Origin: Camellia lanceoleosa
Lineage: Eukaryota; Streptophyta; Magnoliopsida; Ericales; Theaceae
Assembly: GCA_025200525.1 (NCBI GenBank)
Contig: CM045762.1
Location: 85,031,893-85,095,892 of the forward strand
Length of the DNA stretch: 64,000 bases
Reading direction: 5' to 3'
Part shown: positions 34,664 to 46,275 of the stretch, one piece after another
Layout: each line of letters opens with the position of its first letter
How positions within the stretch are numbered: the stretch's first letter is position 1
The notes under the pieces: model-generated
Told to the model about the DNA's origin: nothing
Seen by the model: only the letters and a program-made list of their open reading frames with translations
Database searches by the model: none
Translations under genes and position numbers: made by a program

Positions 34664-35143
34664 AATTAAAAAGTCTCAGCCAGACTGAGCATGAAGACCT
34701 CAGCCAGATTGAGACAAAAAAGCCTCAGCCAGACTAAGCGCGAAGACCTTAGTCAGACTGAGTCTAAAAGGCCTCAGCCATATTGAGTATGAAGACCTTA
34801 GCCAAACTCAGTCCAAAAAGCCTTAGGCAGGCTGAGTCCAAAAAGCATCAACCAAATTGAGCATAAAGACCTCAGCCAGACTAAGTCCAAAAATCTTTAG
34901 CCTGACTGAGCATGAAGACCTCAGCCAGACTAAGTCTAGAATGCTTTAGCCTGACTGAGCATGAAAACCTCAGCCAAACTTAGTCCAAAAAGCCTCAACC
35001 AGACAGGGCATGAAGACCTCAGCCAGACTGAGCCCAAAAAGCCTCAACCAGACTGAGCATGACAACCTCAGCTAAATTGAGTCCAAAAAGCCCCAGCCAG
35101 ACTGGGCATGAACTAATCTCAGCCAGATTAAGCGTTGAAGGCC
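34664..35143 (+). repeat. Gypsy-A tandem-repeat block downstream of pol
   Basis: About 18 imperfect units of roughly 26 bp, alternating CTCAGCCAGACTGAGCATGA and CTCAGCCAGACTGAGTCCAA types, so the true period is about 52 bp. CAGCCNGACTGAG has partial dyad symmetry. The block sits in the same position as the repeat block of Gypsy-B but is unrelated in sequence. Confidence 0.92.
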
Positions 35144-35987
35144 CCGACCAACTTGCCTTATAGCCAGCTGATTGTCCTTACGGCCAGAATGACTCAACCA
35201 ACTGACTTTATCCCTGACCCATGTAGGGTCTGCCTATTGGGCCCACCCAAATCACCTTTGCAAAAACATGACCAACACAAAAATTCACACCTCCTTATAA
35301 ATTTAATCTCCTCACTTTTCATAAGTTAAGACATTGATTCAGTTAAAATTTTTACAAGTTACACTTTTCTTAGTTTTAATAGTTCAATTTGCCTAGCCAA
35401 TGGTCATCCTACCACTTTTTCTATTTATAATTACATTTTCTCAAATTAGTTCTCCACCGAGGATCAGTTTTATAAGCCCAGGAACTTTGTGTAGTGCACT
35501 GTTGGTATTGGTCGCTCTGCTTTACCACTCTACTTTCTATTTTACACATCTATTTTTTAATAAGCCCAAATGATTGATGACCACCTAAAGCTCAGAACAA
35601 CTGCGTTTCACAAATTTGACGTTACCCATCACTTATTTGCTCAAGCTCAATTTTACTTCCACTTTCAATGATTACTTAGTTCATTAATGTTCCAGACAAC
35701 TACATTATGCCAGATTAGTTCTAATTTTTCCTTGCGTTTTACATATATTCACCCAACTGTTGTTATAGAATTTACATATTTGACTTAAGGATCATTCAAA
35801 TAACAAGAAACCCAAATATGCAAGGCCATAACTCAAACACATTCTTGTATTAACCAAAATTTTTACAAGGAAAAGTTCTTTAACACTTACGAATTACAAT
35901 TTCTGTACATTTCTAAAAAGGATAAGCTACAACAAAACAAAAAGAAAATAAAGTACTACAATAGCATAAAGCTCAGCTCACTTCCCC

Positions 35988-38900
35988 TCAATCTCCTTCT
36001 TCCTCACTGGACAACAAGTCTTCTTCTTGAATACCTTTATCCAATGGAGTGCAGGCAATGTCTCCATCTCCTAGCTCTACAAGGTCAAAGTTGATGCCTG
36101 GGAAGGTACCTCTACTCTCTGCTTGAACTTCACCCAGTCGCTATCACAATACTCGTTGAGCAAGACCTTGAAATAGTCGGACTGTTGGAAGTTCTGTATT
36201 ATTTCGGCCTTGGTCTACCCCTTCACCAAATTGGCAGTAATTGTGCTTGATGGCCTAGCCTCAAATCCTCCCTTTCTAACCAAGCTTGTGGCTACAGCAA
36301 CATTTACCGCTATCTGGAATTCGGTAGACTACTTGAACTGCTCCACAATTGCGGTATGGAGGTCGAGGTAGGTCGCTCGTTCTGATGTCATCACCTTGGC
36401 TAAGTCTACTACCTTAGCCCTCGCTTCCTCTGATGCCTTCTTCTCTGCAGCAAGACCCCTTATCAACTCTGTAACTCGTGCCTCCAACTCTTTATTCTTC
36501 TTTAGAGATGAGTAATGTAACTTTTCATTGTTAAGGAGGGCTTCCTCCAGTTGATCTTTGGCAATTTGGCAGGCCTGTTGGGCATCCTAACTCTTCTTTC
36601 ATTCGGTCACCACCTCAAACTCTAGAGCCACCGTCTTACGATAAGCGATCTCTAAGTCGTTAGTGGAGCGGCCTAGTTGTGCCTTAACTTCCACCAGTTC
36701 AGCCTCTGTGAGAACCCGAATATACAAATCAAGTAAATAATTAAATAATAATATTACAATCTCAAATATTTTGGTGGTGAATCCCAAAGTGCAAATTAAA
36801 TATTTGGATGGTCTTTTAATTAATTTTAAACTTAAAATAAATTTATGGTGAAAGTCTTTAATTAAGAGGTAAGATTTATTATTAAAAATATATATATACA
36901 GAGAGAGAGAGAGAGAGAAGTGTGTGACTTGAACTCTAGACCACAAGGTTAATAAATAAGGCTCTTACCATTTCAGTTGCATATAACTTATACATATGTT
37001 TTGTATATTTATCTATTTATTTGACCTATACATGCTTTAGGTGTACCCAACCACTAGTATAAAATAAAAACAAAACAAAACCCTAGCTCTTCTAACAATT
37101 TCCCTAGCAGCAGCAGCTGTGAGAGAGAAGAGAAACAAAAGGTTGCAACTAATTAAGGATGGAATTGGGTGTGTTGTGCTGTGTGTGATCATCAAAGGAT
37201 AGCCCTCCTAGGTTTTCTTCTCTTCTTTCTTTGTTCTTCATCCTTATTTTATAATTATTTTATTCATTCATGGAGAGGTTGTAGGTTTATGTATTTTGTA
37301 TATATATATACACTGTTAAGAAATCTGAGGAGCTAAATTTATGTGTAAAGAATGGGTGTAATTCTTAGTTCAAAAATTCTGCACAGAATTGCAAACTTTA
37401 AAAATCAAGAAACCATATCAAACAAATGAATTTCGAATTGAAATTTTTACAGTAGATTAATTACATATTGAATTTCATTTCTAAATTTTCTCATAATTTT
37501 CGGAAGTCAATCCATATAAACTGATGCGTTCAAATCTGTCCAGAAAACTGGTTTAAAACAATAAATTCGGGAGTGTCATTCTCTTTGGGTATAAATCCAA
37601 AAATTATCAAATTGGTGTCATTAGAACCGATTACGAGTCTAGTTTCGTAAATTTTTGGCCTTGCATTGATTTCTCGTGTATACTAAGAGAACCATTAATT
37701 TCTTTAAAGTGCTTTAGAAAATAACTTGTTTGGGCATAATTAATTGTAAATAATTATTTTGATTAGAAAATCAAGTAAAACCAATTGGGTTTGAAACTTA
37801 GGATATATTATTTGACATCTGGAGGGTTTTGGAATTTTTCGAACAGCATGGAGTGGGTTTTGTAATTTTCAAAGTTAGCGAATAGATTGGAAAAACTTGT
37901 TTAAAACTCTATTTTATCTTAAAGTCACTTTTAGTTAAGTTTCGATCGGAAACCATGTCTTGGGTGATTTTAGACCTTGAAGAACATGAACTTAGATAAT
38001 ATTTAAGAGTAACGGTGAGTTGGGTTGAGTCGTGTTAGTGCGCTTTAAGTTTGAGGTTACTTAGTTCCTATTCTTTAGTATTTTTAAATTAGTAGTGACG
38101 TGTAGTTTTTATACTTGGTTCAGGGCACTAGTTGGAATTTTATACTCTATTTGAGGATTACATTGTTCCGTTTTCAGGTGAGTAGTTTCATGCTACATAT
38201 TTTTATAAATGTTCCCCTACCCTGAACTGTTGGAAAATTAAATTGTTGTTTCATGACTAAACTGTTTTGATAATTTATTATATTATCAATGGAATCAAAT
38301 TATTTCTAAAACATGTGTGAACTTGGCATACTGTAAACTATTTGTTTTGGTCTCATGTTTATAATGATGAACTACCATGTTTTGCGAAACTGATGTGTAT
38401 TGATTATTGGGACCAACTATGTATTTAGTCCAGGAAAATTATTCCACTATGTGTGGTGACTCTGCCACTAGGGAACAGATCCGGGTTGGGTCGTGATGAC
38501 TCTAGTGCTCAACGATTGTAAGGAAAAGACCTATGTTAAGTTAGGTGACCTTTAATCGGATCGTCTTAGAGAAAAGGCCCAGGTTGCCACCCTGAGGATG
38601 ACTCTTAGTTCAGTATTGGATCCAACGAGGCTTATAGCCTTGAGAACTGTGTGGCATATTATTTGTTATTTCTTGGTACCCATAAAATTATTGGTGTTCA
38701 TGTTGTAATTTGTTTTAAGTGAAAAATGTCATTTATCATGTTCTTGAGAGACATGAGTATTTTAACTGTTGAACTGTGGAACCTTCTTTTTGAAACAGAT
38801 TCTCTTTACCAAACTGTATGCCAATCTAGTTTTTGTGATATATATCTTATTTTGGAATTTATCCCTGTTTTCAAAACTGTATATACTATCCATGTTGCTA

Positions 38901-41163
38901 CTCACTGCGTTATCAGCTGACTTAGTTGTTTATCATTTCCAGGTGTTAGAAGGACTTAGAGTGGACTTGTGGCGTAGTGGGGACTCGATTGCATGGACCT
39001 CTAGGACATTCATTTATTTTGTTTTGGCTTGTTATGTCGAGTTTTGTGCATACATTGTGGTTGGGTTTGATTTGGAATTATTTTATTTTGTGGGCAGTTT
39101 GTGTCCCATTTAGTATATATTTTTGGAAGTTGGTTGTGGTTGGTTTTACCATTTAGTTTTGTGACATGTCAATGGATTGGGTTTTAATTTATTTATTTCT
39201 AGGCCATCATCTTCTTTGTGATTTTGGATTCATGTTTAAGGCTTACGTGTGCCTTGGGCTTAGTCCCTGTGGGCCACGACCGGTCATGCCCGGAGTTGGG
39301 GTGTTATAGCCTCCACCTCCACTTTTTCCAGCCTCGCACGATCAGTCGTGTAGCCTTGCGTAAGGGCCAGCACTTCAAATTTTTTGTAGTTCTGTGCATG
39401 CAAGAGCCTTTTGCCTCAGGTGCTTCGGGCCAACTTCCATAGCAGTTTGATTTTGGCCTTGGCCATTTGTGCTTCAGCGTTTGCTTGTTCGGCTTGTGCC
39501 TTAGCCTGCTTTAGCTCTACCCTTATTGCTATCTCTTTACTCACCAGAGCAGCTATCAAAGTCAGTGACTCCATCTGCGCAGAACCCAAGGCCTTCATGA
39601 GTTCGCCCTCGTTGAACCTCGATGCGTCTGTGACCGTAGCGTCATCAATAACCCCTAACACTTGTTCATAGGAGGCCTTCATGTCGCTCAGTAGATTCGC
39701 AAATTCACTAGGGCCACTCAACAACACACCGACCACGACGCTTAGGTACTGAGCGGTGGTGCTTAGGTTCTTCGCAGCAAAGTTAACCTCTATCGCACTC
39801 GGCTGAGCTTCCATTGGGTGCTCGGCTTCCTCTATTTCCCCCACCTTGGTCGTCTCAACTTCAATGGAATCAATTTTTTTCTGATTGCTTGGGCGGGCCA
39901 TATTTGTCTCATTCTTTCTCGTTTGGCTCTCCTAGTTCACTCTACTCCTTCAAGAGCGGGTCAGCCTCAATCATGGCCATTTCCACTTAAGGACTTAAGG
40001 GCCTAACCTCCTTTTCCATCTCTACTACTTCTACTTCTTTTGCCTTCTTCTGTACGGGCCCCTCTTCCCCACCCTTAGGCCTAGCCTTTTTCTTTCTCTT
40101 CAATTGCTCTATCTTTGTCCTACTCATTTCTTTTAGTGGGTCAACCAGGGCTTTAAGGGGGATGAAAGTCTTCAAGTCCCTCTCTGTCAAGACTTTAGGG
40201 CACTGGCGGGTGGGCCTCTGACCGGGCTGGCCCCAACTCCTTCTCCTTACATTTTTCCGCCTCAATAAAGACCTGTCGATCCTCTGCTTCTTGTGCTCTT
40301 CTCTTCGCCTCCACTTTGTTAGGAGCAGGATTTCTCTCACTGGGCTCGGGACCCAGCTTCAAAACGAACAAGGCAGAAAGCTTAATGAAATCATCCCATT
40401 TGAGCCCCTCATTCTTCCTCCATTGTTTTACTTACTTCAGTCTTCGCTCTACAACCGCATCCAACTTTGGCTCAATTGATTTGGTAGGGATCTTTCAAAT
40501 TGTTCGCACTCCCCTTCCGACGTTCACAGACGTGTAGAACCATTTCGTTCGCCACCCCTTGACAGACGAGGGCAGCCCCGCCACCAACCCTCTACCAAAC
40601 ACCGTTTACAAGGCTACTCATGTCTCCTGCTAGCCTGATGCCTTGCAACAGGAAAAAAATTCATTTATCGACATCTCCTCCTGTTCGTCGCTCGTGGCCA
40701 AGAGATTACGTATGCGAACAGAATCTTCCATGCATTTGGCACTAATTGGCCTGGCTCCACCTCCAACCGGTTTAGCATGTCGGTCACAAGTTGAGGGAGC
40801 GACAGTCTAAAGCCCTTGGAGTGCCTCTTCGTATAATGTAAACTCCATTATCTTGGCATCAGATACCCTCTCATCCGCCGTTAGCATCCTCAATTCCACA
40901 TTTTTAGGAATTTGGTACGTTCTTCGGATCTCTTCTAGGTCCTCCATTGTCAACGACGACTTGTCAACCTTGGTGTGTCAGTGGTCAAGGGCCACTTAGC
41001 TAATCAGTTAGGTAGCTGAGATCATCGTCGATGGAATGGGTCGAGGTGGTCTATCCACCCTTCTTAAGACCACCCTCTCCACCTTATACTTCTCCATTAA
41101 GGCAACTCTGTTTTCATCTCCCAGTGCATCAGGCGTCACAGCAAGGGCTTTTTCTTAGGCCAT
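35988..41163 (-). pseudogene. Antisense ORF of Gypsy-A (Transposase_28-like coiled-coil protein), decayed and split by solo LTR E
   Basis: The minus strand from ATG 41163 (TAA at codon 3) has a Transposase_28-like N-terminal region near 40990-40800 (EDLEEIRRTYQIPKNVELRM), a Lys-rich stretch near 40060, then a region from ATG 39901 (MARPSNQKKIDSIE) leading into a coiled coil. Solo LTR E interrupts it at 39309/36706. The coiled coil resumes (VEVKAQLGRSTNDLE) and the protein ends in an acidic tail, EEDLLSSEEEGD, with TGA at 35988-35990. Several stops and frameshifts are present. The layout matches the spliced antisense gene of Gypsy-B. Exon limits were not resolved. Confidence 0.8.
36707..39308 (+). 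mobile_element. Solo LTR E (Ty3/Gypsy, Del/Tekay-like ends) in the antisense ORF of Gypsy-A
   Basis: It begins TGTGAGAACCCG and ends GGAGTTGGGGTGTTATA, with a perfect TSD GCCTC (36702-36706 and 39309-39313). The final TATA instead of TACA suggests one C-to-T change at the terminus. The 2602-bp body has no gag or pol. A TATA-like AGTATAAAATA lies near 37056. Open frames within it (for example 38726-39113) are T-rich chance frames. The family call rests on terminal sequence and size. Confidence 0.87.
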
Positions 41164-41947
41164 CTCTCTCACATTTCTATAGATGGCTTCAGTTGCGGGG
41201 CAAGGAAGTTCGAGATATAGAAGATTGGAGAATCAGGAGAGACGAAGGAGGAAAAAGTCTAGGATGTGTTAGTTTTTTGAAATTAGGTATTAAAATCGCA
41301 CAAGTCCAAATGCCCAAGGTTTTCCTGTATTCCAAAGGTCGTGGTTGAAATTTGCTAGTTTGAAAAATTTGCTAACTGTGGAGAAAACACAAAAACTAAA
41401 CGGGTAAATACCCAAACCCTTTCAAATTCACCCACTTTCAAAACCTTTCACCTTTAACAATGATTCAAAATCTGTATCAGCGGCCCAGATTGTCCTACAT
41501 GGACAGATTAATTTCCCTAACCACTAACTCTCTTTCTTCCCCCACGTCTATTTCACATCACATCATCATGTGCATCCCTACACCTCGAGCCCCGTGCACC
41601 ATCCAGGCATTCAGGTAATTCGATCACCTTTGGTCAGCCACCTTGCTAGTCAGCCACCATTAATCAGCCATCTTACCGGTCAGCTACCTTGCTGGTCGAA
41701 CGCCCCTACTCGGTCATCTTGCTGGTCGGTCATTTTACTGGTCAGCCACCCTCGGTGTTCGACCATCTTCACACACTCGGTCCATCGTCCCCCCTATGTC
41801 TCCCTACCCCTGCTTCCTTATATAACAGATAAGCCCCCATTCTACACGCATGATCAGTCAGTCCAATCTTCTGCGACCTGGGGGACTACATTCACCTTTC
41901 TTATTCCCTTCGCTGGACTAAAGTTGCGCTAAAAAATGGAGGACTAT

Positions 41948-42558
41948 TGATGGGCATGGCCTAGGAGGACCTAACCCACGGTTGTTGTCTTGGGTTGCCC
42001 AAATAGTCATTTGGCCAAAGCTCAACAGTTAAAGCCCAATAGTAGGCCCAATGGGGAACGTGCACTAGTCCAGGCCCAATTGTAGTTAGACACGTGTCAA
42101 GTAGAAAGTTAGCCACGTGGTAGATAAAGATTCTGCAGAGTTATTAAATCCATATGCCAAGCATTAAATGAGACTGTTATAGCTTTAAATGCAACAAGAC
42201 CTCTCGCTCTGGGGCATGGTGAAACCGCCATGACCGACAACAAATAGGCTATAGACTTTTGGCCAATGAGACGGCTTGAATGGATAAGGAAATGATTAGT
42301 AAATTTTATAAGGAAGCTTTTGTAGAACATTTGATAACAAGTAACTCTCTCTCTCTATTCTCAGTATTCTCTCTAAGTTTTTACTCTTGTATTATTAATC
42401 TAACTTGATCATCGAAGGGTCCACAAGAAGGAACCAACCTCATTTTGAAACCTTTTTATTGGGCTTATTGCAGGTGCGATTGAGAAGACAAAAGGTGGTC
42501 AACCCGTAGAGCATTGGATCAGTCCGACCCATCTCCTCCCGACCAAACTGCATCATCA
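41948..42558 (+). repeat. Gypsy-A 3' LTR
   Basis: Begins TGATGGGCATGG and ends CTGCATCATCA, followed by TSD CAATC. A purine-rich stretch AAAAAATGGAGGAC (41932-41945) just before it is the likely polypurine tract. Confidence 0.94.
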
Positions 42559-42639
42559 CAATCATTAAATTAAATAGATAATATTTATTGAATGAATAAT
42601 TTTTATTTCAAAATGAAATAAAATATTACAAAATGTATA

Positions 42640-44848
42640 TCATTAAATAAAGTAGATGTAGATTATTGATGATAGTAGAACAATTACATCACTATAGGTT
42701 AAGTACATCCTAACTAGGTTGGCACCTACTAGCCAACCAATCATTTGCATTATTCTCCAGCTCAATAATCTAATACAAAAAAATAACGAAATGAAATAAT
42801 GAAAACCAAATTGTTGATCAGTCATCGGAGAAGGCAGACAATTCACTCGCGTTACCCGAGGATATGTCATCCAAATCGGTTTGAATATCTCATTTTCGCT
42901 ATAATTTTGTCTTCTCGCAAGCGTATGCATATGATCTCTGGATATCATCAGTGCTGCAACCATTTGGGGTGAAACTACTGCTGTACTCGTTTAGCACCCG
43001 TACATTTACACTAAAAGCTATTTCAGAATCAACTATAGAAATATGAACAATTAGCATATCGTGGGCAATCTATGAAAGCCCAGGCCACATAGATTCATTT
43101 TGTTTCCACTAATCTAAAATATCAAAATCTTCAGTATCATCCACTGGTGGTCTATCCAAATAACGTTAAAATTCAAAACTATTTATGCTTGTATGCTAAG
43201 ATATTCTTCTTGTTTTTATTGTCAAAAAGCCACTTAATCTTCCATCTAGAGATGAGGCTGGTATAGTGTTTGCAGGTGTATTTGCAGCTACAATTTCCCT
43301 ATATTCTTCAAATAATTTTTTGCGTGTTTTCATAATAGGGGCAAATTGTCTACATTCTAAAATTTCCCATAAACCAATTTCTTTACACCTAGGAACAATT
43401 ATTATGGCTAAACCTAAAAGATGAGACAATGGATCAAAATATTTATCAAAATTTTCTTTCATTGCAGTAATAATAGTTACATAATATTCATTACCAATGT
43501 ATTTTATAAAAAATTTCATTATTTCTGCTAACATATGTAAAATAAATGGTGCAGTAGAAATATATATGTATATATATATATAAGAAAATAATTTTGTTGC
43601 AGCATCAAAAATTTTTAGAAAATCTTTATATAAGGTTACTTGGCGCCAATTCAGTTCTGTGGGAGTCAGTACTCCACCTATTGATGTTGTTGTAAAAAAC
43701 AAATCTATTACTTTTCTTTGTTTACAAGCTCTCTTTAACATATTATACGTTGAATTCCATCTGTTGTCTATATTTAAAATTAATTTTTTAAATGGCATAC
43801 CTTCTTGTTGACAAATTTTCCTATATTTTGAAATTCGATTAGCAAAAGACATAATAGTAATAACCGTATTTTTTTATTACCAGTACAGAAATCTCATATA
43901 CATGCATAGCTCCTTTAACAATCAAGTTTAAAACAACAAACATGAAATAAATCACCGTGAATAAGTAATTGTCAAGTTGATTTCAAATGGTCTACAATCT
44001 GATTGTAAAATGTTGCATCATCTAAATTAATGGTAAATATTTTATTTTGCAAAGCCCACTCATATGATACATTTCTTATTTCTATACCAAGCAAATAACC
44101 GGTGTATGGAAGTTCAACTAATTTAAATGAAATAATTCTTTTATTTAATTTCCAATCAGTATCAATAAAATGTGCAGTGATACATTGATATTCTAAACCA
44201 TTATTTGACCATAGATCAAATGTTAAACAAACTCTTCCATTCAAATTTTCAAAGATGTCAAATAATTCACTTTTAATATCCTCAAATCTCTTTAAAATCT
44301 TGTTTTTAGTAGTATTTCTTTAAAATTTTTGATATTTTGGTGCAAAACTTTCATGAGCCATTTGTAAAAAATCAGGACTTTCACTAGCAGTAAAAGGTTG
44401 TTCTTTTTTGATAATATAATCAACTACAGAATTTGTGCACGTATAAAATCATATGAAAATGTTTACAAATGACAAGTTGATAAAGCCCCTAATTGCATTT
44501 GACTTCTAATATCTGGTTGTTGACTTTATAAATATTTGTTAGCATGCATTTTTAGATAACTAGTACCCCTGTAGATTCAACACTAAGTAAATGTGCATAA
44601 TATTTATATTTTACTTTAAATGTAATTGTACCATCGGAATTATTTACAAATATTTTTTTAAAATAATCCCAAACACTGCTAGTTGTACCCCTAAATGATG
44701 ATCCAGCTGTTGGAAAAGGGATATTAGGTACATTAGAACCAGAATCAATAGATATGTGTTGTGTAGTATATGTATCAAAATCGACATAAACATTAGGAAT
44801 ATTAGGATCCATAATAATGTAAGTAAAACAATATATAAGAACTAACAA
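42640..44848 (-). pseudogene. hAT-superfamily transposase (zf-BED / RICESLEEPER-like), decayed
   Basis: hAT transposases cut and paste DNA elements with 8-bp TSDs. Down the minus strand: a BED-finger-like start (SSVWDYFKKIF near 44690, with KVKYKYYAHLL where Cys would be expected), a central part (MNGRVCLTFDLWSNNGLEYQ, 44244-43972), the core (NIDNRWNSTYNMLKRA, 43852-43196), and the C-terminal dimerisation region (FDILD, then WPGLSQIAHDML and IVDSEIAFSVNVRVL, about 43110-42900), which has a TAG where Trp is usual. Frames are broken at several points. No terminal inverted repeats were found. Gypsy-A landed just beyond its 3' end. Confidence 0.88.
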
Positions 44849-45189
44849 TTAATTTAAATAATGAGTAAACAATAACAACTAATATACGTTAAGAAATAAT
44901 TAATGCAACAAAATGAGTAAATAATAAATAAAAAATTTACCTATAAATCCCATCTTGAGAAATGGTGATACATTTAGTCCCACAGATTTTCTTATAGATC
45001 AATTAGTCCCATTGATTTTGAAAAGGTAAATTTAATATATTATTTGAAAATTAGATTTACAGTTATACCCTAATTTCTGTTATGTTTCATTCTCTTTTTT
45101 TTTCTTGTGTTAGAAAGTTAAGGTACACAATCTTTGAGAATCAAATTTGGGATGAATTTTTATATGAAAATCTTTTTTATTTGGAAAAC

Positions 45190-46020
45190 ATTTTAAAAGG
45201 AGTATAAAAATGACTTGAAATATGAGATTCTTCACACATTCTAAAAGGATGTGGGATTCTTCAAACATTTCAAAAGGAGTACAAAAACTTCTTAGTAAGC
45301 TTTGGGCAAATGTATAATTTGAAACTGTAACATTCCGATGTAATGCTCAAACGTAACACTTCCAAAAACAATCCTTAGTGTACTTTTTCCAAACGTAACA
45401 CTCCAATATAACACTCCAAAAAAACTCCTTACTATAACACTCTAATATAATACACAAAAAAACTCTTGAGTATAACACTCTAATGTAACACACACACACA
45501 AAAACTCTTTAGTGTACTTTTTCCAAATGTAACACTCCAATATAATACTCCAAAAACAGTTCTTAGTGTAACACTCTAATGTAACACACAAAAAAAATCC
45601 TTAGTGCACTTTTCTCAAACGTAACACTTCAATATAACACTCCAAAAAAGGATGTGAGATTCTTCAAACCATTCAAAAGAAGTAAAAAAATTCCTTTGTA
45701 AGTTTTGGGCAAATGTATAATTTCAAACCGTGAGTGTTACATTTGGAAAAAAGTACACTAAGGAACTTTTTAGTGTTTTTGTGTGTGTTACATTAGAGTA
45801 TGCTACATTGGAGTGTTACATTTCGAAAAAGTGCACTAAGAAATTTTTTTTTTACTGTTACGTTGCTATATTTGAGAAATTACATCAATGAGTTTTTTTT
45901 AGTGTGTTATATTGGAGTGTTACATTATTGGAACGTTGCATTAGAGTGTTATGTTTTTATTCGTAATATGGGATTTGTTCCAGAAATAGGGAAAATTCAA
46001 AATTTTTATAGTGTGGATTG
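45190..46020. repeat. CACTCCAATGTAACAC repeat array with an inverted half
   Basis: From 45340 to 45650 short units such as TAACACTCCAATATAACAC and CTTAGTGTACTTTTTCCAAA recur in one orientation. From 45730 to 45950 the same units recur inverted (GTGTTACATTGGAGTGTTAC). A direct repeat of TTGGGCAAATGTATAATTT (about 45302 and 45704) flanks the left arm. The stretch from 44850 to 45190 is plain AT-rich DNA. Confidence 0.8.
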
Positions 46021-46095
46021 CCCAAATATGTAATTTTACATTTAGAGAAACCCAGTTTTATCTGTAGCACTTTAGAATTTCTTTTCTTTTTATCG

Positions 46096-46275
46096 TCACT
46101 CGAGCAAAGGAATGGTCGCTCAAGCGGTCTCACGAAGCTCCTAGTACTTTTGCAGATCTCTCTGAGATTCTGAAAGTTGTCGATGTTCGCTCAAGCGAAG
46201 GCATGGTCGCTCGAGCGTTCTGCCTAATTTGGTCTGAATTTTTGGGAGTTCGTGTTGTTCGCTCAAGCGAAGTGT
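46096..46275 (+). promoter_or_regulatory. TCGCTCGAGCG-type palindrome cluster upstream of TATA in LTR D
   Basis: Variants of TCGCTC(A/G)AGCG occur about five times between 46096 and 46272, ahead of the TATA-like box. The core is close to palindromic. A U3 enhancer role is inferred only from position and repetition. Confidence 0.55.

Larger units (their letters stand above)
16772..42558 (+). mobile_element. Gypsy-A: Tat-lineage Ty3/Gypsy retrotransposon with three nested elements
   Basis: It is flanked by a perfect TSD CAATC (16767-16771 and 42559-42563). The LTRs of 620 and 611 bp start TGATGGGCATGG and end CTGCATCNTCA. In order: PBS, gag, protease, RNase H, a second (archaeal-type) RNase H, integrase, tandem repeats, an antisense ORF, 3' LTR. 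The extra RNase H and antisense ORF mark the Tat group. Solo LTR C with Gypsy-B inside it, and solo LTR E, were inserted later. Excluding those, the element is about 10.5 kb. The LTRs differ by roughly 10-15% by eye, so it is the older Gypsy here. Confidence 0.95.

Noticed and set aside
34664..35143. CRISPR-like or coding tandem repeat
   Set aside because: Units of 26 bp have no unique spacers and keep no open frame.
38726..39113. Hydrophobic ORFs in solo LTR E
   Set aside because: Same reason: T-rich LTR interior with no domain.
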